From contig JANAVB010003400.1 of the NCBI GenBank assembly GCA_029216955.1, forward strand, positions 19,154,492 to 19,218,491: DNA of 64,000 nucleotides, in the 5' to 3' direction. The translations under genes were made by a program, and so were the position numbers. Below the pieces are notes generated by a model. That model was not told the DNA's origin. It ran no database searches and saw only the letters and a program-made list of their open reading frames with translations. This DNA comes from Iris pallida. Its lineage: Eukaryota; Streptophyta; Magnoliopsida; Asparagales; Iridaceae. Below, piece by piece: positions 33,847-46,163 of this stretch (position 1 is its first letter; the number at the start of each line of letters is the position of its first letter).

Positions 33847-36838
33847 TGTCACTCCCCGTTCCCAGAATACATATTATTATACATGTACAACTCATGAGTA
33901 TTTATTTAATATTTATCATGTATTATCCGTATTTAAATTCCTTTAATTTTATGTTAATCAATTAATCTGCTCTTTAAATTTTCATGTTAATTTATTTCCT
34001 GCAATTTTATTTCTGCAATTTTATTTCTGCACTTTATTTCATGCTCTTATTCCCTGCCTTAGTCTTGCTTATTTGGGTTCGGGTTAGCCTTGGTTGGATC
34101 CCCTACAACCCGACCCATTGGACCCGGCCCAACTCCCACCTACCACCCCCTTTTCTATTTAAAGCTTACATCTCTTTCTCTCTTCTCATAAACTCACATT
34201 CTCACCATTACTCCTCTTCTTCTTCTTCATTACTCTCTCTACCTACCAACTGTAGGCAAGTACAACTTGCTTTCCATGAGAACCCATGTTTTTATAGTTC
34301 ATTTGCCTTCCTCTCATGATCCTAAGAGAGTTTAGAACTTGGCATTTTTTATTTCGAAGTCTTAATTTTTGTAGATCTAGAAATAAGTTATTTTCAGAGT
34401 TTGGTAGTTTTGATCTATCAAACTTCTTTGTTTTCAAGTTTTGATGGTTCTATGTTGTAGAGAATTTTATTCTACCTAATTTTGACCTTTGGAAAGTTGG
34501 ATTTGGACTTGTTTTGACCAAGTTATGGACTTTTGAAGCTTTGGGGTGCAACCATGGAGTTCTTGCTATTTGGAGAAGACAGTGAGCAGTGTACGCTAGC
34601 TTTTTAGCTTGCGTCACTGAGCTGTGCGCACTCTTTAGCGCAGCGCAGTATGGAGTCCATACGCTGCCTTTTTAGGAAGCGTGTGTCTTGCATACGCTAC
34701 CTTTTGGAAGCGTATGTCGTATGGAGTCCATACGCTGCCTTTGGGGAGCGTATGACTTGCATACGCTGACTTGAATGGTCAGGAGTCGTATGGAGTTCAT
34801 ACGCTGCCTTTTGGGAGCGTATGACTTGCATACGCTGACTTGAATGGTCAGGAGTCGTATGGAGTTCATACGCTGCCTTTTGGGAGCGTATGACTTGCAT
34901 ACGCTGACTTGGATGGTCAGGAGTCGTATGGAGTCCATACGCTGCCTTTTGGGAGCGTATGACTTGCATACGCTCACTTGGATAGTGAGGAGTCGTATGG
35001 AGCCCATACGCTGCCTCTTTGACCTGAGCGTACGCTGACTTGAGCGTAGCCTGACTTGAGCGTACGCTGACCTTACTTACCCTGGATCTTCTATAGCCCT
35101 GTATATTGATATTTTATTAGATATTTAATGTCCATTTTATATCCTTACGCCTTTTGGCATAAACTTGATAAAATTATGATATGTTAATATTTCTGTTAAA
35201 TATGGATTGTTACGTGGGATGTACCATGTGTCGTGAATTGAGCATAGATACCCCGATTGACTGGAATTAAACCTTGAGAGTTATAGACTCGACCCCATTT
35301 AATACTAATTGACTTTCATGCCTTGTCACCATTGATAATAATGGTTATCTTGACTAAATTGATCATGCGTTCCTAGTTGGAACTAAGAGACTGGCTAGTC
35401 GTCTTATTGAATTGAATGAATGAGACACGTTCATGTTATGAACTATTGTAATCGACTGGCTGATCCCGAATATTGACATACATGCACATGCAGGCTTCAA
35501 TCTATTTATTTATTTATTTACTTATTTATTTTCTACAAAAGAAGCATATGTACTTTATGGTCAAGGCATGATAACCGTGGTTAGATTTGATTGTTGTATT
35601 ACGCTATGTAAGACCTGCAACCTAACCGCACTGGTATCGTTGTAGAGTTGTGCATATCGTACCCCGTACGAAAGTACTCATTTGAATGACCATGATCCAC
35701 GGCATGGGATTTCACTCAACGTAGGGACTATTAAGTTAAATAAAATAATGATGGCATGGAGAGAATGGATTCCCGAGTTCTTACATGGCAGCCCCCTTGG
35801 GACAAGTAGTACCCGACGGGCCGGCTGGTTCCCACAGATACTGTAAAACTGCCACACGGGCAGGGAGCAGTATATGCTTATATTATTATTGTATATTGTA
35901 TATTGATGACGGGCGTCCTGCTAGGACTCGTCTAATTCATGTATGGCACACATGATTCACTGGATAGACTAGCCTTGCTTGCACATAGTAAGAACTGAGG
36001 AATCCCTAATTGCATAATTCCAGGATAACTTGGGACTCACAATAGCAAGCCGTAGGAGTTGATTGGCCGTTCAAGATGATTTGTTTGTGTACTGTACTAC
36101 TCTGTTACCTAACTGGGATGATCAGAATGTCAGGACATGACGGGCCAACTTTTGTCCTTGTTTGGTTGGGAGGTTGGTTCGAAGTGTCGTGATGTGATGT
36201 GAATCCTAGTGGAAAGCAGAGATCTATTATTATATTCTCTTACTTACTGGTTTTAGTTCTCATGTCGTGCTTCCTTGTGGTACTTGCTATTAGAGGTCTA
36301 ACCTCTCTGGTTTTGCATGGCCAGATTTAGAGCCGGTCCCCGAGGATCCAGCTTACTTCTACCTCCAAGATGGTCAACACTAGAGGGATGATCGCAGGAG
36401 GACTCGAGTGAGTCCCTTATTTCACCGCTCGTTTTGTCACTTACTTTATACTTAGCCGTTTGGCACCGACATGTTAGTCGGATTGTCTAGTACTTACTTT
36501 TACATAATTGTAATTAAAGTCAGACTGCAGCTGATAACAATTGTGTATACTTTTGCTACATCAATCTGACTATGTTTTGTAAAGCCAGATATCAAGAACA
36601 TTTTGACAGAGCATTTGGGACGCCTTACTGCTTTATCTTACATATTCTCTATTACTATTTCTTGTTTGAATGATTGAGACAATAGATGTGAAGTGACCAT
36701 AGTGAGACTTTCATGTAGTATGTACCCCCTCGTCTTTTAGACAGCATTGATCGTATTATACGGTATTCATCTACCCGTAATACGTACCTGGCTGAGTCAG
36801 TCCCCCGCTCTCCAGTATTCTGGTTCTGGGGCGTGACA
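33847..36838 (+). repeat. Ty3/gypsy 5' LTR (LTR2)
   Basis: It starts TGTCACTCCCC and ends GGGGCGTGACA, 2992 bp, with a TATTTAAAG box near 34157 and a CT-rich leader. It is followed by 65 bp of gypsy leader, so it is a 5' LTR and not a solo one. It is inserted in LINE B. It is related to LTR1 throughout and to the 21956-24800 LTR at its end. Confidence 0.88.
34650..35010. repeat. 69-bp tandem array in LTR2 with nested palindromes
   Basis: The landmark GTCGTATGGAG recurs at 34785, 34854, 34923 and 34992, exactly 69 bp apart, with degenerate units before. Each unit holds AGCGTATG-ACTTG-CATACGCT (8-bp arms) and GTATGGAGTCCATAC, so it can form stem-loops. Confidence 0.93.
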
Positions 36839-36903
36839 AGGTTTTAGTGGTGGCCCATGCAGGTCTGATTTCAGACTTGTGGGGTATTTTGATTTATAGG
36901 ATG
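36839..36903 (+). other. gypsy leader remnant fused to LINE F
   Basis: The first bases match the leader of the other gypsy element (GTGGTGGCCCATGCA on both). The stretch ends at an ATGTCTC equal to the gag start codon region at 26808. From 36904 the sequence is LINE F. All other internal gypsy sequence is lost. Confidence 0.75.
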
Positions 36904-39900
36904 TCTCTCAAAAATCGACGATTTCGTTCCCGCCATATATGCCAAAATGAGGCCGCCAGTCGAACTCTGGCGGTCCAGAACCAGTCCTGCCCTCTACCTC
37001 TGCTATCCCGGAGCACAGTGATGACGTCCCCAATTCCCTTCCCGGAGTCACATCCACCCAACGCTCTACTCTGCTCAGACCAGATCTGCCATGCCAGGGC
37101 ACACTCGAAGAAAATGTGTCCTATAGATTCATTCTCCACACTGCATAGCACACATTTAGGATCTGGAACCGGCACTCCAAACGAACTCAGACGATCCCTA
37201 GTCAAAAGACGGCCCAGTAGAAGCTTGTAGACACAAAGCTGCATCTTCCTGACGAGACCCTTGCACTATACGAACTCGTAGTCAGAACTCTAAGGAAAGG
37301 TGCGCCGGATGAGGTTGTAGCAGCTCCGGAATTGGAACTCTCTAGTTCCCGGAGCTGCTTCTGTCCGCTCCCAAATCCACCGATCAGCAGGCAAGTCCGG
37401 ATCAATGGCAATAGTACTGATAATCCTACCCAGCTTTTCGGTAAACCGATAAGACTTCGACCTCCACTTCCCGTCGCATATGATACGACTATACGTCAGC
37501 CCACGCCTGTCCTCCTGATGTGTCGGGGCTCCCCTGATGTCCAATAGCGAAAGTCGATCTATCCAAGGATCCAGCCAGAGGTCCGTTCCAGACCCATCCT
37601 TCATGACCTTCCGGATTACAGATTTGAGAACCCCTCTGTCTCAAGACATTCTTAAAAGTGACTGAGTGATTGTTGTCAGTAGCACAGATCCAGAAGTTTC
37701 CCTGCTTCACATATTTGCTGTGCATCCAGTCAGCCCAGAGGGACCCCCCGTTGATGAATCTCCATGCCAGCTTTAGCGCAGAGGCCTCTCTGATCTCCAG
37801 TAATGGCCTAAGCCCCACTCCTCCCTCCTTTCTGGGTCTACAGAGCTGCTTCCAGGAGATCACAGGCATAACCCCCCACCAAATAAAGTCTGCACAAATC
37901 TGCTCCACTTTCCTAACAGTGGCAACAGGGAGAATAGATTGCAGCCAGAAATGAGCCACAGCCGAAATCACCGATCTGACCAGCTCGATGCGTCCTCCAA
38001 AGGACAACCTGGCGGCTTGCCAACCTTCCACTCTCCTCTGGACGTACTCCACCAGACTATGGCAGTCTTAATCCTGTGCATAGTTGACTGTGAGAGGGAC
38101 TCCTAAATATCTCACCGGAAGATCACTCCTCTCAACTCCCAGCACATCGGCCCGCTCCTCCTTCTGGGGACATAGGGAGCTGAAGTACACCTTGCTCTTT
38201 TCTCTGTTTATTTGAAGGCCTGAGAAGGAATTCAACTCTCCCATAATCTCTGCAATCGTCTGCATACCCTCCGTCGATGGCTGGATGAACACCAAGAGAT
38301 CATCTGCATAGATAAGGTGGGTAACTAGAGAATCCACCCTCCTGAACAATGGGACCAGCCTCCCACAGTGCCCTGGCAGGTCCATCAAACATGTAAAGTA
38401 TTCCATGACAAGCGTGAACAGGTAAAGGGACAGAGGGTCACCTTACCTAAGCCCACGGTTGCTCTGGAAGTACCCATAAGGGATGCCCTGGATGAGGACA
38501 GAGAAAGTAGGAAACGTGATTCACTCCCGGATCAATGCAACCCAGTGGTCCTCGAAACCCATGGCGGTCATCAGATGACAGAGGAAATCCCTATTGACCA
38601 TGTCATACGCCTTCCTCAGGTCCAGTTTCACACATGCTTTCTCCCCTCCGGGTTTGCTAAAGTCCCTCACCATCTTATGAGCCAGGAGGCTGTGCTCAGC
38701 TATCGACCTCCCCTTGATGAATGCAGCCTGATTCGGAGATACCAAGTCCTGCATGATCCCCTCCATCCGCCGGCACATAAGGTGCGTAATTATCTTATAA
38801 AAATAATTACAGCACGCAATAGGTCTGAAATCCGTCAATGATGTCGCTCTCTCCTTCTTTGACACCAAGGTCAGGAAAGTGTGGTTCAGCTCTTTTAGTA
38901 GTTTCCCTTTGGTGAAGAATTCTTGCACCACCTCCAAGACTTGATACTTCAGAATATCCCAATGGCGTTTGTAGAACCCACTGCTAAAACCATCCGGTCC
39001 GGGTGCCTTGTTGGGATCCGCCAACTTGACAATTGATTCCACCTCCTCCAAAGTAACAGGGGCAAGAAGAATGATATTCCCATACGGAGTAACCAATCTC
39101 TTCGTAACAACATCTGGGAACACAGACAGGTAGTCAGTCTGAAAATATAACTCAGAGTAGTACCTGACAGCCTCGTCCTGGATGTCAGCCGGCTCCCCCA
39201 CCAGGTTGCCATCCATATCAAGTAGCTGGGAGATGTGATTCCTATGCTGTCTGGCCCGGATGACATCATAAAAGAGCTTGGAACAACGATCGTCGTCCTT
39301 CAGTCAGGAACATTTGGCACGCTGAGCCGTGCTAATCTCCTTCTGCAGCCGCAAGATGTTGACTTCTCCGATCAGCTCCTTCTCTCTCGCCGCCAGGTCA
39401 TCGTTTAGCATGTCATATTTTATGTCCTACTGGATAGCCCGCAGCTCCACCTCCTTATCTTCTAAGGTAGACTTGGGCAACCCCTTCACCCAACTCCGTA
39501 GAGCCTTCTTCGTAGCCTCGAGTCGACGCACCAAGCGAAACTGGACCGTCCCCTCCTGACAGCTAGTAAGCCCCTCTGAGACAGCCTCCAGATAGCCCTC
39601 CGAGGGATACCAACAGTTGTTGTACCTGAATGGACGGGACTTCCCAGGAGACCGAGTAGTGAAGCATACCCTGATGGGGGAATGGTCGCTCGTCCCAGCG
39701 GCCAGGCCCTCAGCCGAAGAATTAGAGAAATGCCGGAACCATTCCCTATTGCCCAGGGCTCTATCAAGATGGCATGCAACCCTGTTCCGGATTGCTTTGT
39801 TATGCCAAGTCCAAATGAAGCCTGAGCACGACAATCCCTGGAGCCCCGCCTGGAGGAGACATCTCTGGAAATCATATAGGATAGAGTCTGGAACTGGACG

Positions 39901-40350
39901 GCCGCCCACCTTCTCCCCTCGATGCAGAAGGGCATTGAAGTCCCCGATCAGAAGAAGCGGAAGAGACGACGAATCAGCAACGGCGGCAACACTGGAGATG
40001 TCGCTCCACAGGGACTCCTGTCTCCTCCTGTCGTTGTGGCCGTAAATCGCCCCCAGCAAGAACCAAAAACCATCTTTGTTCGAGAAGGAGATGGCGATCA
40101 ACTGCTCCGTCATCAAGATCAAGTCCCCTTCCCAGCTCTTCGAGTTCCATCTGACCCAAATCCTGGGCATGTCACAGAGAGCCAGGTTGTGAAGTTTGGC
40201 CCAATGAGATGGGGTCCGCCAAGCAAGGGTCTTTTCACTTTGATCTTAGATTCTAACAGTACAGAGATGTCGCACTTCTCTCTGTGAAGAACCCCATAAA
40301 TCTCTCTCCACCTCCCTATCGAACACGCTCTCCTCACATTCCAGGCGATG
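36904..40350 (-). pseudogene. LINE F ORF2 (endonuclease-RT), several frameshifts
   Basis: It starts MAIIAWNVRRACSIGRWREI at about 40350. The endonuclease keeps VRWNSKSW, IYGHNDRRR, IGDFNALLH, TWHNKA and SDHSPIRV, with a frame change near 40240 and a stop near 39428. RT segments are split at about 38520, 38440 and 38065. YADD is at 38299-38310, and the zf-RVT part (CVLCSVENESIGHIFFEC) lies in 36894-37244. Confidence 0.88.
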
Positions 40351-42346
40351 ATAGCCATTAATTAATGAGAGGATATTCTCCTGAGAAACACCCGGATCGG
40401 TACTTGGGGAATGTACCATTTCCGACGCTAATAGATCCTCCTCCATCCCAGTCAGAATTGCATGCTGGAAAACGACCTGAGAGAGCACCATCGCCCAGAC
40501 AGGGTTGTCAACACGCACCGCCTCCATCCTGGCAGTAGGATGCCCCCCTCCCTGGAGGGACCGTCACTCAGCGGACCAACAGCACGTCGCCTCCTACAGT
40601 AAACATGCCCCTCAGCCGATCCACCACCCCCCCCCCCTCCCGCTCCTCTATCTCCGACGCCACCATGCCTCTGGTAATCATACTCCTCTGCCCCAGACAA
40701 GTGATCAAAGCCCCACTCATGGGAGCTAGCTGGGTAGAGACAATGAGGCTCATTCTACCATCATTCACTGGAGGAGTAGCCCCTCCCGTCAAGACCTCCT
40801 CTCCACTGTCATCTCTCGAATCCATGTCACGGGGTGAATCTGGAACCTCACTAAAGGGAATATTAGGCTCCACCGGGGGGGCTACTAACGAACAAGCACT
40901 GGCCAGATGTCCAAAATAAGTACATCGTGAACAGGTAGGTGGAACCCATTCGTATTCCACCTTCTGGGTTAGCACCTCTCCGGAAGGAATTTTATATTCC
41001 ACCATCTTCGGTAACTCCCTCCCAGCCCGAATCTCCACAAAAATCCTGGCATACATCAACCTCGAACGGATGGCAGTAGCTTCATCCGCCTTCCGCCTTG
41101 ATCAGGGTGCCCACCAAGCTCGCCAAACATATCAGTAATGGGATACTCTAGAACCGGACAGGGAACTCAGGGAAGCGAATCCATACAGGAATGGCATTCA
41201 GGACTTCCCTCTCACATCTAAGTTCTGGGTCCATTCCTTCAGAATGATTAGCCTGTCGTCGAACGTCTAGGGGCCGCCTTGCAGGATCCTTGTGACATCC
41301 TCCGCAAGCCCAAACTTCACATAATAGAAGCCGTTCTCGCGAGCAAAGAACTCCATACTGCCCTTAGGCTGCCAGACTCGTGCCGCATAACCCCGGATCT
41401 GTCCGTAGAAAGGCTTGTTGCCTAGGACGTACAGAACCAGAGTATTCTTCCAGTAGACGGTCACCTTCTCTATCTCCTGCGCAGGAAACGAGGCCCGAAA
41501 ACCCCTCCCTGCCTTAATCGACGGCACGTACTCCATCGATATGGGACTTTTCGGTCCTACGGGTTTGCAAATATCTGTCCAGGACCTTCCGGGCCGTGGA
41601 GTCGCCCCATGTGGCCTGGGGACAACCCCCGGGGGGGAGACCTAGACCCCTGATCGCCAAGTTCTTCCACCTTGCTCTTTCCTTTATCCGTCGCGGTCGC
41701 CTTGGGCCGCCAGCCCACCGATCTCCCAGCAGACGCCACAGGGCCACGGGCCGATGGCCGAGCCCCTGACCCGCCTTGTCGTCTGTCAGCAGAGTAGCGA
41801 TCCCTAAAATGGCCCTGTCCTCCTACTACCTTTCTCCCGGTCTTCGCCACGCGACGACGCGTAACCGTCGTCTATCCTCCTCCCTCCATCTGGCCCCCCT
41901 GAGATCCAGATCATGCTCCGAATTCGAAATTCGGAGCGTTGGAGACACCCGGAAGGTTCTAATCTCCGTCCGCTTCCATAGTCGGACCTACCATCGACGA
42001 GCCCGTCGTGACCGCCGGAGGGGGTGCGCCTGACCCCCCCGGCTGGGAGGAGCATCGAGCCACCGACCTGGGGGGTCCGCCTGACCCTCCCACCGTCGCT
42101 CCCCTTCCTAACCGCCTGGGGGGTCGCCTCCGCCTGCAGCAGGCCTGGGGGGTCCGCCCGACCCCCCCTCCACCAACGCTCCCGCCCCCTCCTCTCCGCT
42201 TGTGAGGGCGCCGCCGCCGACCTGGGGGGACTGCCCGACCCCCCTTCTTTCCTGACTTCCTTCCCCCGTCGGCGAAGAAATCTGGTGGCCACGGGGGAGG
42301 GGGGTTCCTCGAAACCCTAGCCCGATCGCGATCGCTCGGGGAAGCC
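36904..42346 (-). mobile_element. L1-type LINE, copy F (subfamily 2), 3' end lost
   Basis: A duplicate of E and G. Its last ~145 bp (3' UTR and (TA)n) were removed by the deletion that fused it to the gypsy leader. The 5' end is intact and adjoins (TA)n at 42347. Confidence 0.92.
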
Positions 42347-42348
42347 AT
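40360..42348 (-). pseudogene. LINE F ORF1 (DUF4283, knuckle), broken
   Basis: It starts MASPSDRDRARVSR at 42348. DUF4283 (FFARENGFYYVKFGLAEDVT) lies in 41267-41536 with a stop near 41268. The knuckle ligands are present near 40892-40933, with Tyr replacing a non-ligand Cys. The tandem 7-base duplication seen in E and G is also here. Confidence 0.85.
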
Positions 42349-42370
42349 ATTTATATATATATATATATAT
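42347..42370. repeat. (TA)n between LINE F and foldback element
   Basis: A TA tract of ~24 bp with one TT interruption. Confidence 0.93.
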
Positions 42371-42464
42371 AGTGTTCTAGTTTTCAGACTGAAGTTCTTA
42401 ATATGAATGTCACATTCTTTGCTATTATATATTCATATTAAGAACTTCAGTCTGATAACTAGAA

Positions 42465-42468
<4 letters not shown>
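42371..42468. mobile_element. 98-bp foldback element in (TA)n, unit 2
   Basis: Same boundaries and sequence as 21584-21681. Confidence 0.85.

Positions 42469-42507
<39 letters not shown>
42469..42507. repeat. (TA)n right of foldback element, unit 2
   Basis: A TA tract of ~39 bp. Confidence 0.93.
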
Positions 42508-42509
<2 letters not shown>

Positions 42510-42636
42510 CAGCAAAACCAAACATATCAAGAAAAACTTCCGCTTCTTCGTCTTCTGGAGCCACCATCCACACTTCAAGAACATCGTCGCCACCGCTTGG
42601 AGCAGAGGCGACACCCTTGACCCCCTGGCCCGTGTC
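42508..42636 (-). other. Coding-like resident segment, unit 2
   Basis: The same open minus frame as at 21826-21955, here with VLEVWMVAPEDEEAEVFLDM. It is bounded by (TA)n and the LTR. Confidence 0.4.
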
Positions 42637-43632
42637 TGTGACGCCCCAGAACCAGAATACTGGAGAGCGGGTTGAGAGTATGTTTGGATACATCGCCCCG
42701 GAGACGATATACCCTTAGGTGACTTAGAGGTGCAACACATGACAGTGTGCTGGAAATGTGCTCTACTCGTCGGCAAGCTACAAGTCCATTTAAAGCGCCC
42801 AGATAATGAGATTGCTTGTGACTGGAATTCTCCATGTTCTAGTTTGATCTAATCATTAGCCTAATCCATATTTAGTACGAATCCCTGGCCGTGGTACCCA
42901 GGGAGTCACGTCCTAGACATGATGCAAGACATGACAAGTAGATTCGCACAAGGCAACAGAAGAACACCCACGGTGTCAGGGCAAGTCAAGTACGACCAGT
43001 TATCAAGCCGAGTCAAGTCAAGAGTGCGCCGAGGCGGCCACTATCAAGATGCCAAGTTACAGGAGATTAATTACAGGTTGCAGGTTACAAGTTCCAAGCA
43101 CCCAACAAGTTACTGCCAAAATTAGAGGATGCTACCCATAAAGTAAAACACAGAAAATCGTGTCAAGGCGTGTCGAGTTAGTCAAGTCGTGTTGTGGCAT
43201 CAAGCTCCCAGAAAACAAAATCAGCAAGAGAAAACCGATAACCCAGGGGAAACACCAAAGGTCAGGAGGGGAAACAATGGCACAGGGTGTGCCAGGCAAG
43301 GGGCTCGGGCAAACGGCGCCAAGAGACGCGCTCAGGAACGGTCGCAGTGCGCCAAGGGGCGCGGGGAGCCAAGCGCGCAGGGGCGCGGGGTCCAAGCGCG
43401 CAAGGGACACGAGGTCCAAGCGCGCAGGGGGCCGAGTGCGCAGAGGGCGCAGGGCCAAGTGCGCAGGGGGCCGAGTGCGCAGAGGTCGCAGGGCCAAGTG
43501 CGCAGGGGGCCGAGTGCGCAGAGGGCGCAGGGCCAAGTGCGTAGGGGCGCGCGGCCAAGTGCGTAGGGGGGACGCGGCCAAGTGCGCAGGGGGCGCAGGG
43601 CCAAGTGCGCAGGGGGCGCGCGGCCAAGTGTG
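42637..43632 (-). repeat. gypsy LTR fragment with internal deletion, unit 2
   Basis: It begins like 21956 but jumps at ~42671 to the equivalent of 22934, losing about 945 bp. It then follows that LTR into the GC-rich array. At ~43632 it joins a LINE over a shared GTGCAT. Confidence 0.87.
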
Positions 43633-45412
43633 CATTTGCTCTCCTACTTTCTCTGTCCTCATCCAGGGCACGCCGCATGGCTGCTTCAGGAGCAACAGGG
43701 GTTGAGGCAGGGTGACCCCCTCTTCCCGTATCTATTTACCTTGGTGATGGAGTACTTTACTTGCATGATGGATACGGCGGTCCACAGCAAGAGGATCGTT
43801 CCCCTTTTTCGGTTGGTGAGTCCAGTTGTATCTCATTTGATTTATGCTGACGACTTATTGGTGCTCCTTCATCCTTCCATGCGGGGCATAAGAGCGCTCT
43901 CTGACATTATGGAGGAGTTTGGACGGCTTTCTGGGCTCCAGTTGAACAGAGAGAAAAGCAGAGTCTACTTCAGCTCCCGGTGTACACAGCAGGAGGAGAG
44001 AGCCTTCGCCTTTGGAGTGGATAGAGGTGAGCTTCCAGTGAAATACCTGGGGGTCCCGCTGACGATCAATTATGCCAGAGACCAGGATTGTCACAGCTTG
44101 GTGGATTTTGCTCAGAGGATAGTGGAAGGCTGGCAAGCTACGGGTCTATCATTTGGCGGAAGGATTGAGCTGGTGCGTTCGGTTATTGCAGGCATCACGA
44201 TGTTCTGGCTCCAGTCTATCCAGATCCCTACGGCTACTATCCGAAAAGTGGAGGCCATTTGTGCTGACTTCATATGGAGGGGCGGGATACATGCGATATC
44301 CTGGGACCAACTCTGTCGACCTCGGAAGGAAGGAGGAGTGGGGTTGAGACCTCTTCATGAGGTCAGGAAGGCAGCTTGGGTGAAGATGGCCTAGAGATTC
44401 ATCACGGGGGGGGGGGGTCGCTCTGGACGAGATGGATGGCGAACAGATACCTAAGGAGGACTAACTTCTGGGCCTGCAGGATAGACAACAATTTCTCGAT
44501 CACGTTTAAGGCCATTCTGATATGTCGACCGGTACTTCAGACCTGAAGGAACATGAAGGATGGGACGACTACCGACCTCTGGCTAGACCCTTGGTCATGG
44601 GTTCCAGATCCTTACTCGAGCTTTTGGGAGGCCAGCTGGACAGAGAAGCGGGCAGGGGGCTCACATACAGTAGGATCATCAGAGATGGAGTCTGGCAGAC
44701 AGAAAGATATCCATATACTGCTCAGCTTGCCGAGGAGATTCGTCGTATTACTATTGATGCGAGCCAGCATGAGGATTCCTGGAGCTGGGCTGGCCCAGGT
44801 ACGGGAGGCGGATCAGGCCTATTCTGCTTTCGTAGCTGCTACGACTTGGTTCGGACCCACCACGCCCGGGCTGAGAAGGTGGACTTCATTTGGAGCAAGG
44901 GGGTTGCACGTAAAATGCAACTATGTGCATACCGACTTCTTCGGGGTAGACTGATGACGAGAGATAGACTCCTCATGTTTGGGATGCAGATCCCGGATGT
45001 CAAATGTGTGCTATGTAATGGGGAGGATGAATCTATGGGACATCTATTCTTTGTATGCCCGGTAACCTGGCATATTTGGACTGAGCAGTGTGCACAGCTG
45101 GGAGGAGGAGTTGGGGTCAATAGAGACATCCGGAGCATTCTCAGCTGGATTCGAGATCACAGAGGCCGGGATCCGGGGTGGGCCAGAAGAGCCAGCGTTC
45201 GTCTCGTCGCGTCTGTTTGGCACATCTGGAAGGAGCGGAACAGACGTATCTTTGAGGGCTTGACTACCCCCCTATTGGAATTCTACATAACATAGAATTC
45301 GATGTATCAGTAATGGCCCTATAATATTATAATTTGGGGCATGGGAAGTTGTGATATTTATGTACTGTAATACCTTTTTCGCTATATGCGAGGAATAAAT
45401 TCACCCTTATTC

Positions 45413-45415
<3 letters not shown>
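43633..45415 (+). mobile_element. 3' fragment of a subfamily 1-like LINE (copy C)
   Basis: It starts abruptly in the RT palm and runs to the normal LINE 3' end (AATAAA, TTCCAA, then (TA)n). It differs from A, B and D at many sites where those agree, so it is a separate insertion. Confidence 0.9.
43640..45295 (+). pseudogene. LINE C ORF2, RT palm to C terminus
   Basis: It reads LRQGDPLFPYLFTLVMEYFT, then YADD at 43843-43854 and a long intact thumb region to a TAG at ~44392 (TGG in the family). A run of 13 G at ~44406 shifts the frame. The C-terminal part from 44522 is open and carries the zf-RVT motif CVLCNGEDESMGHLFFVCP. Apart from the missing 5' half this is the least damaged plus-strand LINE. 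Confidence 0.88.

Positions 45416-45474
<59 letters not shown>
45416..45474. repeat. (TA)n between LINE C and MITE
   Basis: A TA tract of ~59 bp. Confidence 0.95.

Positions 45475-46100
<626 letters not shown>

Positions 46101-46161
<61 letters not shown>
46101..46161. repeat. (TA)n microsatellite
   Basis: A TA tract of ~60 bp, right limit of the insertion-rich stretch beginning at 45416. Confidence 0.95.
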
Positions 46162-46163
<2 letters not shown>

